Source: Bacillus benzoevorans
GTDB taxonomy: Bacteria; Bacillota; Bacilli; Bacillales; Cytobacillaceae
Length of the DNA stretch: 64,000 nucleotides
NCBI RefSeq assembly: GCF_014207535.1
Contig: NZ_JACHGK010000004.1
Coordinates: 1-64,000 of the forward strand
Reading direction: 5' to 3'
Made by a program: the position numbers and the translations under genes. Under the pieces are notes generated by a model, which was not told the origin of the DNA, did not search any database, and saw nothing but the letters and a program-made list of their open reading frames with translations. Positions 8,750 through 15,762 of this stretch are shown piece after piece. Every line of letters begins with the position of its first letter. Within the stretch, counting starts at the first letter, position 1.

Positions 8750-8774
8750 AAAAGCGGCAAGTGAAGCCGCTTTT
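8750..8774 (-). terminator. hairpin between dioxygenase and hydroxylase genes (possible attenuator)
   Basis: AAAAGCGGC (8750-8758) pairs perfectly with GCCGCTTTT (8766-8774). On the minus strand the stem ends in only four T before GTCTC, so termination should be partial. It could raise dioxygenase expression over the downstream hydroxylase genes. Confidence 0.6.
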
Positions 8775-8776
8775 AA

Positions 8777-9691
8777 TCAAGTTAAAGCTGTGCTGAAAGA
8801 ATCAATTAATGCTCTTCTATGATAGAAAATACCTTGTCCTATTTTATCTTCAGTCCAAGTAATCGTTGGGAAGTCAGGATAAGCAATGTATCCACCTGCA
8901 AACGCCTCGTTTCGGTTACCGGATGGGTCATAGAAATAGACGGTTTCTCCTCTTGTAATACCATGACGGGTTGGTGTTACTTCTATTTGCACTTCATTTC
9001 TCGATAAAATATCAGCAGCCTTTAATACGTCGTACCAGTTATCCACGTGGAAACCTGCATGGTGCAGTTTTGCATTTGGTCCTTTAATAAAGGCAACATC
9101 ATGCGGTTTTCCGTTTCTAGCATGCATGAAGCTTCCAATCGTTGTTTCTCCATCCACTGTCGTGATTCTTTCACTTTGGTGTAAATCAAGTACTTCTGTG
9201 AATAATCTCGTTACCGTGTCTACATCATCACCGGTTAATAGCAGGTGGTCCAGACGATGAGGGGCAATTCCTCTTAAACCTTCCGGCCATGGATGAGGAT
9301 TTAAATTTCCTGTTCTTGACCCGACAACCTGGATATCAGAGTATAATTCTAATTGATGTCCTGTTGGCAGCTCGAAGCGAATCGCTTCACCTTCTCCTAA
9401 TCGTGTACCTTTAGAAATTCTCTTTAACGTACAGCCAAATTGTTCAATTTTCTTCTCAAAATCAGCCAGTTCGTCATCGTTTTCTACTTTAAACGCAAAG
9501 TGGTCTAATCCAGCAGAATCTGATTCTTGAAGAATAACGCTGTGATGGTCAAATTCATCCCACGCTTTTAAATAAACCTTTCCTTCACTTTCTCCAGTTA
9601 TATCTAAACCAATAATATTGGTATAATAATCTACAGCTTGTTTCAAATCCAATACCTTAATTTCAGCTCTTCCAATACGCATAATTGACAT
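8777..9691 (-). CDS. catechol 2,3-dioxygenase (extradiol, XylE-like)
   Basis: A 304-residue two-domain vicinal-oxygen-chelate dioxygenase. The Fe(II) ligands are His149 (RLDHLLL), His211 (KLHHAGFH) and Glu262 (NRNEAF), spaced as in Pseudomonas XylE (153, 214, 265). It opens catechols between C2 and C3 to 2-hydroxymuconic semialdehydes. The VYLKAWDEFD segment and the ITWTEDKIGQGIFYH C-terminal region also match XylE/DmpB. The start MSIMRIG has GAGGTG 6 nt upstream. Unlike pseudomonad dmp operons, it lies before the hydroxylase genes rather than after the ferredoxin. Confidence 0.96.
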   Translation of the reverse strand: MSIMRIGRAEIKVLDLKQAVDYYTNIIGLDITGESEGKVYLKAWDEFDHHSVILQESDSAGLDHFAFKVENDDELADFEKKIEQFGCTLKRISKGTRLGEGEAIRFELPTGHQLELYSDIQVVGSRTGNLNPHPWPEGLRGIAPHRLDHLLLTGDDVDTVTRLFTEVLDLHQSERITTVDGETTIGSFMHARNGKPHDVAFIKGPNAKLHHAGFHVDNWYDVLKAADILSRNEVQIEVTPTRHGITRGETVYFYDPSGNRNEAFAGGYIAYPDFPTITWTEDKIGQGIFYHRRALIDSFSTALT

Positions 9692-9940
9692 GAAAATCAC
9701 CTCGTTGTTTAATTGGTATTATTTTTATGTTTTTTAACTTAGTTATATTGATAACGTATTCACAGTTTATAATTTTCCAAAAATTTTGTATACGACATAA
9801 TCATTTGAATTTTTTTTAGTTTTCCGCATTATTCATACGAATTTTTTATACAAAGTGATAAAAATCATGATTTTAATCACTTTTCGCGAATGTAAGACTG
9901 AATATTCAGGTTATTCATAGCAAATAAAAGGCAAAAAAAA
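9692..9940 (-). promoter_or_regulatory. control region of the dioxygenase/hydroxylase operon with palindromes
   Basis: No gene. At 9853-9882 a 30-bp palindrome (one mismatch) reads AAGTGATAAAAATCAT followed by its inverse; it contains two TGAT-N4-ATCA units, the shape of FNR-type boxes. At 9898-9909 is the perfect palindrome CTGAATATTCAG, and at 9884-9891 TTCGCGAA. These are candidate operators. A Crp/Fnr-family gene lies at 12444-13154; a link between the two is inference. Confidence 0.5.
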
Positions 9941-9974
9941 TCCTGTAACTTCTTTTTTCTTAGGAGTTACAGGA
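9941..9974 (-). terminator. terminator of the hydrolase gene
   Basis: TCCTGTAACT (9941-9950) pairs with AGTTACAGGA (9965-9974), and eight T follow on the minus strand. The hydrolase gene is therefore a separate transcription unit from the dioxygenase operon. Confidence 0.88.
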
Positions 9975-9987
9975 CGATAAATCAAAT

Positions 9988-10827
9988 TTATGAATTTAAT
10001 TGTTTCGCTTTAGCATCGCGGAGGAAGAAATTCTCGCACAGATCAGCAAATTCATCCTTTTTCTCGATTTGCGTCCAGTGTCCGCATTTAGAGAACAGAT
10101 GAAGCTCTGAATTTGGCATAAGCTCGAAAAATCTTAAACTTGTTTCTTTATACGGAATAACAATATCGTCTTTTCCGTGAACCATCAGCACTTGATGATC
10201 AATCTTTCTAATTTGTTCATCAGTAAGTGCCAATGCATCCAATTTTTCTTGGCGCGGTTCGGCAAACATTTTTGAGAAAGCCTCTTGAAGACCAGGCTGA
10301 ATGCTGGCTTCATAGCGCAGCTGCGCTAATTCATCTGTGGCAAATTCATCGCCGTAGCTAAAAATCTTGAGCAGGTTTTTCATATTCTCAACACTTGGTT
10401 CATAGCCCCATACTTTATCTAAACCGTAAGTGATAGGGTATGATGTACCAACAGCTCCCATTAGCACCATCTTTTTCACCAAATCCGGTCTTTTATTAGC
10501 AATATGCAGGGTTAATGCACCGCCCATTGAGTTGCCGATAATGTGAACGCGGTCTTGGATAACGTTTTCAATAAAAGCAATAAGATGATCTGTCCAAGTA
10601 TCGACATTATATTCAATATCGTCTGGTCTTTCTGTATAACCAAAACCGACAACATCTGGTGCATAGATATGGAAGTTTTCTGCAAGTCTTGGAATAATTA
10701 ATCTCCAGTTCGCCCATGCCGTTACCCCTGGACCTGAACCATGAATCAATAAAATCGCTTCACCGTGGCCTGCTTCATGATAGTGTGTTGAAATGCCATT
10801 GACATCAATGTATTTAGAGTAATCCAT
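9988..10827 (-). CDS. meta-cleavage product hydrolase (2-hydroxymuconic semialdehyde hydrolase-like)
   Basis: A 279-residue alpha/beta hydrolase of the DmpD/XylF/BphD group. The catalytic triad is Ser100 in GNSMGG, Asp221 in GKDDIVIP and His250 in CGHWTQ. The oxyanion region HGSGPGVTAWANW (29-41) is the hallmark of C-C bond hydrolases acting on ring-fission products. It would release formate or a carboxylate plus 2-hydroxypenta-2,4-dienoate. The start MDYSKYIDVNG has GGAGGGAG 6 nt upstream; an upstream in-frame ATG lacks a site. It has its own control region and terminator. Confidence 0.9.
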   Translation of the reverse strand: MDYSKYIDVNGISTHYHEAGHGEAILLIHGSGPGVTAWANWRLIIPRLAENFHIYAPDVVGFGYTERPDDIEYNVDTWTDHLIAFIENVIQDRVHIIGNSMGGALTLHIANKRPDLVKKMVLMGAVGTSYPITYGLDKVWGYEPSVENMKNLLKIFSYGDEFATDELAQLRYEASIQPGLQEAFSKMFAEPRQEKLDALALTDEQIRKIDHQVLMVHGKDDIVIPYKETSLRFFELMPNSELHLFSKCGHWTQIEKKDEFADLCENFFLRDAKAKQLNS

Positions 10828-10852
10828 TTTGTACTCCCTCCATTTTTTAAAT

Positions 10853-10901
10853 GATTTACAAAAATAATAATTATTCTGTAAATTAAAACAAATTGTAAAT
10901 C
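10853..10901 (-). promoter_or_regulatory. candidate operator upstream of the hydrolase gene
   Basis: Three 8-bp elements occur within 49 bp: GATTTACA (10853-10860), TGTAAATT (10877-10884) and TGTAAATC (10894-10901). The outer two form an inverted pair and the last two a direct repeat with 17-nt periodicity. The regulator is unknown. Confidence 0.4.
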
Positions 10902-10933
10902 CTATTTTCAAAAAAGTCTATCAAAAATTAGAA

Positions 10934-10963
10934 AAAGGCTGGATTAGTTATGATCCAGCCTGC
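10934..10963 (-). terminator. terminator of the ydbC-like gene
   Basis: AGGCTGGAT (10936-10944) pairs perfectly with ATCCAGCCT (10953-10961), and TTTTTC follows on the minus strand. Confidence 0.85.
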
Positions 10964-10969
10964 AGATTT

Positions 10970-11191
10970 TTAAAGATCCATATGATTTAATAAGTCTCGT
11001 AATTCCTTTAATTCTTCAGTAGAAAGGGTAACTCCTTTTCCCATTTTCGTGTGATCTGGTGCCCAGTCACGTAAATCATATTTTGGCGTTTTCCCATTCC
11101 AGCTGATCAGATTTAGTTCTTTGTTCCACCCTTTTGGAGATTGTGACAGGGTTCCTATTGTTTCTTGAATATCATATTTAATGTCTGCCAT
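10970..11191 (-). CDS. YdbC-family PC4-like single-stranded DNA-binding protein
   Basis: A 73-residue protein closely matching the Lactococcus YdbC/PC4 family: IQETIGTLSQSPKGWNKELN, ISWNGKTPKYDLRDWAPDH, then MGKGVTLSTEELKELRDLL. The YdbC structure is a homodimeric PC4/p15 fold that binds single-stranded nucleic acid. It has its own terminator and is not obviously part of the aromatic pathway next door. AGGAGG lies 5 nt before the ATG. Confidence 0.9.
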   Translation of the reverse strand: MADIKYDIQETIGTLSQSPKGWNKELNLISWNGKTPKYDLRDWAPDHTKMGKGVTLSTEELKELRDLLNHMDL

Positions 11192-11470
11192 TTATTTTCC
11201 TCCTATAGTTTTTTCTCTAATCATTGTTTGCCTATCCAATTTATACCATAGATTCCAAATACAACACCAGTTATCTTATCTAGTGCATATGGTCTATTTT
11301 AAGCTGGAAGAACAGAGCTGCATTTTCTGACAAAAACTGACGATATTTTGTCATTTTTAGCGGATCATATTGTATTTTGTTTTTTTTTGCGATTATAATA
11401 GGAAAGCAAGTAAATAAGGGAAAATATTGGTTAATCTAACTATAGCACGCTGATAAAAGGAGCTGTAAAA

Positions 11471-12151
11471 ATGAAACTTACATACACAGGTAAAACAAAA
11501 AATGTTTACGCGTTAGAAGATGGAAACTATTTGCTGCAGTTTAAAGATGACGTAACGGGTGAAAACGGGGTATTTGATCCAGGTGCCAATACAGTCGGAT
11601 TAACGATGGAAGGTGCAGGCCGCGCCGGATTAAAGTTAACCAAGTTCTTTTTTGAAAAATTACAAGAAAAAGGGATTCCTACTCACTACATTGCTGCTGA
11701 TATCGAAAAAGCAACCATGACCGTCAAACCTGCACAGGTCTTTGGAGAAGGATTGGAAGTTATTTGCCGTTTCCGCGCAGTGGGAAGCTTTTTACGCAGA
11801 TATGGTAAGTATGCAACAGATGCTCAGCCACTCGATGCATTTGTTGAAGTGACGTTAAAAGATGATGACCGTCAGGATCCTCCAATCTCAGAAGATGCAC
11901 TTGACATGCTTGGAATCTTAACAAAAGAGGAATACCAAACATTAAAATCGTTAACACAGCAAATTGCTCATGTTGTGAAAGATGAACTCGCAGTAAAAGG
12001 AATCGAATTATACGATATCAAATTTGAATTCGGCCGTGTTGGCGAAGATAAGCAAATCGTCCTAATCGATGAAATCTCCGGCGGAAATATGCGCGCGTAT
12101 AAAGACGGAGAGTATATTGAGCCGTTAGAACTTGAAAAAATGTTTTTATAA
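11471..12151 (+). CDS. purC: SAICAR synthase-like protein (divergent PurC)
   Basis: A 226-residue homologue of phosphoribosylaminoimidazole-succinocarboxamide synthase. It keeps the Gly-rich N-terminal LTYTGKTKNVY, the CRFRAVGSFLRR segment (usual form xRNxAAGSxxxR), and LYDIKFEFG (usual DFKxEFG). The usual DExSPDxxR metal/phosphate segment reads DEISGGNMR, and the C-terminus stops soon after it. It is a solitary gene, not in a pur operon. A shortened paralogue is likely, so the purine function is uncertain. GGAG lies 9 nt before the ATG, and a terminator follows directly. Confidence 0.8.
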   Translation: MKLTYTGKTKNVYALEDGNYLLQFKDDVTGENGVFDPGANTVGLTMEGAGRAGLKLTKFFFEKLQEKGIPTHYIAADIEKATMTVKPAQVFGEGLEVICRFRAVGSFLRRYGKYATDAQPLDAFVEVTLKDDDRQDPPISEDALDMLGILTKEEYQTLKSLTQQIAHVVKDELAVKGIELYDIKFEFGRVGEDKQIVLIDEISGGNMRAYKDGEYIEPLELEKMFL

Positions 12152-12168
12152 TCTATTGCCATTATCGT

Positions 12169-12198
12169 AAAAAAGGCCTTCTTTTCGAAGGCTTTTTT
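12169..12198 (+). terminator. terminator of the purC-like gene
   Basis: AAAAAAGG-CCTTC and GAAGGCTTTTTT form a stem around TTTTC, ending in a T tract 18 nt after the stop codon. Confidence 0.85.
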
Positions 12199-12210
12199 AT
12201 TCGTATTTAT

Positions 12211-12348
12211 TTACTCTGCTGTACCGATTTTCATATCGTATAAGAATAAAGCATGGACGTCATGGACGTCTTGATCAATGCGCTTTAATTTTTAAATGAT
12301 GCCTTCGAATGAAGCCTCTTCTTCTACTTGTTCACCAAGGAATAAGTA
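12211..12348 (-). pseudogene. C-terminal remnant of a ferritin gene
   Basis: One minus-strand frame translates as YLFLGEQVEEEASFEGII, a stop (TAA), then KLKRIDQDVHDVHALFLYDMKIG and a final stop. This is the C-terminal helix region of bacterial ferritin (typically EEQVEEEASFxxIIxKLK). The internal TAA stands where a Lys or Asn is expected. A 9-bp in-frame tandem duplication at 12252-12269 (CATGGACGT twice) adds Asp-Val-His. No upstream part of the gene is found, so it is a truncated, decayed copy. Confidence 0.75.
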
Positions 12349-12443
12349 GTCCTATTATACTATATAAGAGGCTTTCTATTAATTATTCCAGAATAATAAT
12401 ATTCGATATTTTATGGACAGAATTTCATTTTTTTGTGTGATTT

Positions 12444-13154
12444 TTAAACAAGAAGGAGTCCGTCTAAATCTAGAATTTCAATTTTCTTATGTAATTTCTG
12501 TTTAATGAGTCCGTCCTGCTCCAGGTCAGCAAGTTTACGGCTGACTGTTTCCGGAGTGGTTCCAAGATAGGAAGCCAGGTCTTTTTTACTCATAGGCAGT
12601 ACAATCTCATGGCTGTCTTTTTCCGCATCGATACACTCAGCTAAAAACATCGCAATTCTGGTTTCCACTTTTTCAGTCGCAAATCGCGTTGTCTGTTTCT
12701 CCGACTGATCCAGTCTGTTTGAGAACTCGCTTAGTATTTTTAATGAAATCGTTGGGTATTTCAATAATAGCTTTTGCAGATCCGTACGCTTGATGACACA
12801 AACCAGCGTTTCCAGCATCGCTTCTGCGTAAGATTCATGCACTCCTTCATTAAATAGTGCCAATTCACCTGTAAAGTCCCCTGGTCTTAGGATGCGGACG
12901 AGCTGTTCTTTTCCCGACTCTGATAATCGGTAGATTCTGATTTTCCCTTTATTTACGAGATAAAGGGCATCGGACTGCTCTCCTGCCTGATAAATCATTT
13001 CTCCCTTTTGAAAGATTATAGACCGTGCCGTATTCATGATTTCATCCATTTGTCCCTCTTCTAAGTGATTAAATATCGGGACTAAGGAAACGCATTTATC
13101 TTGTGTTCCTTTGTGGTGCTCTCCCTCATGTATACAGCCGTGAGTTTTTTCCAT
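12444..13154 (-). CDS. Crp/Fnr-family transcriptional regulator
   Basis: A 236-residue regulator. Residues 25-145 form a cyclic-nucleotide-binding fold (YQAGEQSDALYLVNKGKI, LRPGDFTGELALF). Residues 195-225 carry the winged helix with MSKKDLASYLGTTPETVSRKL. The N-terminus has Cys7 and Cys21 among His residues (HGCIHEGEHH...KCVSLVPIF), a pattern seen in redox-sensing FNR-like proteins of Firmicutes (Lactococcus FlpA/B type). Thiol, heme or metal sensing is therefore more likely than cAMP. It is monocistronic. It could bind the TGAT-N4-ATCA palindrome at 9853, which is a guess. Confidence 0.9.
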   Translation of the reverse strand: MEKTHGCIHEGEHHKGTQDKCVSLVPIFNHLEEGQMDEIMNTARSIIFQKGEMIYQAGEQSDALYLVNKGKIRIYRLSESGKEQLVRILRPGDFTGELALFNEGVHESYAEAMLETLVCVIKRTDLQKLLLKYPTISLKILSEFSNRLDQSEKQTTRFATEKVETRIAMFLAECIDAEKDSHEIVLPMSKKDLASYLGTTPETVSRKLADLEQDGLIKQKLHKKIEILDLDGLLLV

Positions 13155-13279
13155 ATATACTCCTCCATTTTACTGAGTCTAATTCTATTATACATGAGCT
13201 GTCTGTGGGTTTCCCGTGACGGGGATCAAGTCTGAGGGGTTTTCTTGTTTTTTGTATGAAGTACACGAAGTTTACCTTG

Positions 13280-13318
13280 AAAAAACAAGCCTCCACCAAA
13301 AAGGATGGGGCTTGTTAA
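13280..13318 (-). terminator. terminator of sspH
   Basis: AACAAGCC (13284-13291) pairs with GGCTTGTT (13309-13316), extended inside by CCACC/GGATG-like pairs, with T residues following on the minus strand. Confidence 0.8.
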
Positions 13319-13325
13319 GCATAAC

Positions 13326-13505
13326 TTACTGTTCGTTTAAGCTTGTTACTGAGACACTTTGTTTTTGATTGGGATTATTTAAAGAATGAATAGTGGCTAA
13401 GCCCTTTTGCTGGTCGACATGCTCGATATAAACGTTTTCTCCATTACAGGTTACGTTAGCCATAACCGGTGAAGATGCGATTTCCTGCGCACGCTGCATT
13501 TCCAT
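13326..13505 (-). CDS. sspH: H-type small acid-soluble spore protein
   Basis: A 59-residue protein matching SspH: MEMQRAQEIASSP, VTCNGENVYIEHVD, KGLATIHSLNNP and a C-terminal VTSLNEQ. SspH is a minor spore-core protein made in the forespore. The start is the ATG preceded by AAGGGGGG 7 nt upstream; a longer frame from 13532 has that site inside it. A GTATA-N17-CAAATAATA arrangement lies upstream on the minus strand and resembles sigma-F/sigma-G promoters. It shows that the organism sporulates. Confidence 0.9.
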   Translation of the reverse strand: MEMQRAQEIASSPVMANVTCNGENVYIEHVDQQKGLATIHSLNNPNQKQSVSVTSLNEQ

Positions 13506-13612
13506 TGCGGCACCCCCCTTTTGTTTTTCCATAGTATTATTTGTCTGACCTTCTCGTCCTATACCAGCGGTTAATCAACTGTTTACGATATTATTTTTCA
13601 TTTTCAGATCAA

Positions 13613-13846
13613 AAAAACCAGTTCCGGACGGAACTGGTTTCTAAAGGCTTATAAATAGCCGCGCTTGCCGTAAATGAACTAAGAAAGTTTTAAACCACCA
13701 CTCCTAAAAGTGGGTGTTCGCAGAAACAATCCTGCATGCCCCCCTTGTCATATAGACGGAGGTTTGTCATTCCTGTTTCAATGTTAAACTCCCTGTTACA
13801 GCTTAAAGGTTAAAACTTTATTATGATTACGTACAACGCAGCCTGT
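13613..13846 (-). ncRNA. ssrS: probable 6S RNA
   Basis: A minus-strand transcript can be defined from the sequence. The promoter is TTGCAT (13881-13876), 17 nt, TATGAT (13858-13853), with a start near 13846. The ends close with GCTGCGTT (13842-13835) pairing AGCGCGGC (13665-13658), then CGTAA/TTACG. The next helix is AAAGTTTTAACC (13819-13808) with GGTTTAAAACTTT (13696-13684). A small 3'-side hairpin, CCACT-loop-AGTGG, lies in the middle. This long rod with a central bubble, about 190-195 nt, is the 6S architecture. A terminator with 11-bp stem AAACCAGTTCC ends it. The family call is by structure, not by a search. Confidence 0.65.
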
Positions 13847-13956
13847 GTTATTATCATAATTTATCGCGATTGATAATGCAATAGTAATTTTATCTAACTA
13901 CGTTTGAAATAGTGGAATTTTTATTAACCTCCATAATAGTCAATCTTTCCCTCAGA

Positions 13957-14361
13957 TCATTCAATTTTCGCATCAATTTCGGACGTGTCTATATTGTCTC
14001 CAAACCAATCATGCAATTTATCCCTAGCATGAGACTTAATGTCCTCGTCGATATACATCGCAACCTGAAAGAGGGCAATGCCTAAAGCGCCTAAATCATC
14101 CGTAAAGCCTGCTACGGGCATAGCATCGGGGATCAAATCAGCAGGAAGAATAAAATACCCTAATGCACCAATGATGACGACTTTTGCTTTTTTAGGTACT
14201 TCCGGTTTCTGCAAAGTATAATATAAAAGCAATACGGCATAAACGACTGAAGAACCCGCTTTTTTAGCAAATCTTTTTAATTTTCCCCAAAACTTGTCAT
14301 CTGAAAAAAATTTACCTGACTTTTCTATTTCCTTTTCTATGTTATCCGGCAATTTGACCAT
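13957..14361 (-). CDS. DUF1232 (YkvA-like) membrane protein
   Basis: A 134-residue protein. Residues 30-60 carry a hydrophobic segment, and the centre has the DUF1232 signature GALGYFILPADLIPDAMPVAGFTDD, where the LxPxDxIPD-GxxDD pattern is diagnostic. The acidic tail suggests a cytosolic C-terminus. The family has no settled biochemical role. The ATG follows AAGGTGATGG. Confidence 0.85.
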   Translation of the reverse strand: MVKLPDNIEKEIEKSGKFFSDDKFWGKLKRFAKKAGSSVVYAVLLLYYTLQKPEVPKKAKVVIIGALGYFILPADLIPDAMPVAGFTDDLGALGIALFQVAMYIDEDIKSHARDKLHDWFGDNIDTSEIDAKIE

Positions 14362-14642
14362 TTTACCATCACCTTATCTATTTGCTGCAAATTTTTATTT
14401 ATCACTATCATAGCTGATTCACCGTTTTTTTTAAACTAAACCTACTCTCCAAATACAAAATAAATTTTTAGTTTATCTGTTCTTTTTAAACCTTTTTCTT
14501 GGAATAAAAAAATTTATTCCAAGCTCCTTCAGATTTTTTAAGCACTTTGTCACAATTTAGACAAATCAATTTTGAATACGATCTTTCTTTTTGTTCATCC
14601 TAGTATTAAAATACGGATAGAAAACGAGGAGGGGCGAATAAG

Positions 14643-14918
14643 ATGAGATTTCCAAAAAACGTAATTCTCGAATCTGTCGCAGAGAGAAAAAACGATCAAG
14701 CATTCGGTTTAGAGTTTGTTCAAGAATTGGGGAACGATGACGCTGGCTATTCAGAAATGATCGTAGTGATTTTTAAATACAAAGATAAATATTACAGTGT
14801 TGATATTCAGCACCTAAACGGTAAGAATAACTATGACGAATGGTCCGACGAAATTGAATGTCCTGAAGTTGTACGTAAAGAAGCGATTCAATATTATTGG
14901 GAAGAAGTTAAAGCATAA
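14643..14918 (+). CDS. hypothetical protein
   Basis: A 91-residue acidic, soluble protein (MRFPKNVILESVAERK...). It has aromatic-rich strands (MIVVIFKYKDKYYSVDIQHL) and an acidic C-terminal part ending YYWEEVKA. GAGGAGGGG precedes the ATG by 8 nt, and a strong terminator follows, so it is a real single gene. No family is recognised. Confidence 0.75.
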   Translation: MRFPKNVILESVAERKNDQAFGLEFVQELGNDDAGYSEMIVVIFKYKDKYYSVDIQHLNGKNNYDEWSDEIECPEVVRKEAIQYYWEEVKA

Positions 14919-14943
14919 GCTAATCAAAGATATTTAATGTAAG

Positions 14944-14970
14944 AAAGCCTTGATTTCAAGGCTTTTTTGT
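14944..14970 (+). terminator. terminator
   Basis: AAAGCCTTG and CAAGGCTTT form a 9-bp stem followed by six T, 26 nt after the hypothetical gene. Confidence 0.88.
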
Positions 14971-15023
14971 TTTTCATTTTTATATTGTATAATTTACCTA
15001 TAAAAGAATATGGGGTGATGACA

Positions 15024-15701
15024 ATGTGTGGAAGATTTACGTTATTGGCAGATTTCAATACCATTATCGATCGTTTTGAAATTGAAGCGGCGATTGCAGA
15101 GGAATTATATCATCCCAGTTTCAATATTGCCCCTTCCCATTCAATTTTGGCCGTTATAAATGATGGAAGCAAAAACCGCTTAGGCTATTTACGCTGGGGA
15201 TTGGTCCCGTCGTGGGCGGAGGATGAAAAAATCGGTTACAAAATGATTAATGCCAGAGCAGAAACACTGGCGCAAAAGCCAAGCTTTCGCGACGCTTATC
15301 AAAAGAGACGCTGTGTCGTTTTAGCCGACAGTTTCTATGAATGGAAACGCCATGAAGATAATGCTAAAACACCGATGCGCATCAAACTGAAATCGGATGA
15401 GTTATTTGCCATGGCAGGAATCTGGGAACGCTGGAAATCGCCAAAAGGAAATACCCTGTTCACCTGCACGATTATCACTACATCTCCCAATGAATTAATG
15501 AAAGACATCCACGACCGCATGCCTGTTATCTTACAACGGGAAGATGAGAAGATTTGGCTGGACCCATCAATCCAGGATACAAACCGATTGAATCAGCTTT
15601 TAAAGCCATTTCCGCAGGAATGGCTGGAGGCCTATGAAGTGTCCAGCTTAGTGAACTCACCGAAAAACAATTCTCCAAGCTTAATTGAACGAGTTGGGTA
15701 G
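15024..15701 (+). CDS. SRAP/YedK-family DNA-protein crosslink protein
   Basis: A 225-residue SRAP domain protein (SOS response-associated peptidase; HMCES/YedK family). The start is fixed by MCGRFTL: Cys2 becomes the N-terminal residue after Met removal and forms a thiazolidine crosslink with abasic sites in single-stranded DNA. Other active-site residues are visible: Asn76 (MINARAE), Glu106 (SFYEWKR) and His163 (IHDRMPV). GGGGTGAT lies 5 nt before this ATG. It protects abasic sites during replication. No lexA-type box was recognised upstream. Confidence 0.93.
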   Translation: MCGRFTLLADFNTIIDRFEIEAAIAEELYHPSFNIAPSHSILAVINDGSKNRLGYLRWGLVPSWAEDEKIGYKMINARAETLAQKPSFRDAYQKRRCVVLADSFYEWKRHEDNAKTPMRIKLKSDELFAMAGIWERWKSPKGNTLFTCTIITTSPNELMKDIHDRMPVILQREDEKIWLDPSIQDTNRLNQLLKPFPQEWLEAYEVSSLVNSPKNNSPSLIERVG

Positions 15702-15722
15702 AAATATCAGGCAGCAGGACCT

Positions 15723-15762
15723 GCAAAAAGAAGCCGGCATTTTTTTGTCAGCTTCTTTTTGC
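15723..15762. terminator. shared terminator of SRAP gene and trpF
   Basis: GCAAAAAGAAGC (15723-15734) and GCTTCTTTTTGC (15751-15762) form a perfect 12-bp stem. It overlaps the end of trpF and lies 21 nt after the SRAP stop, so it probably serves the converging genes. Confidence 0.75.
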
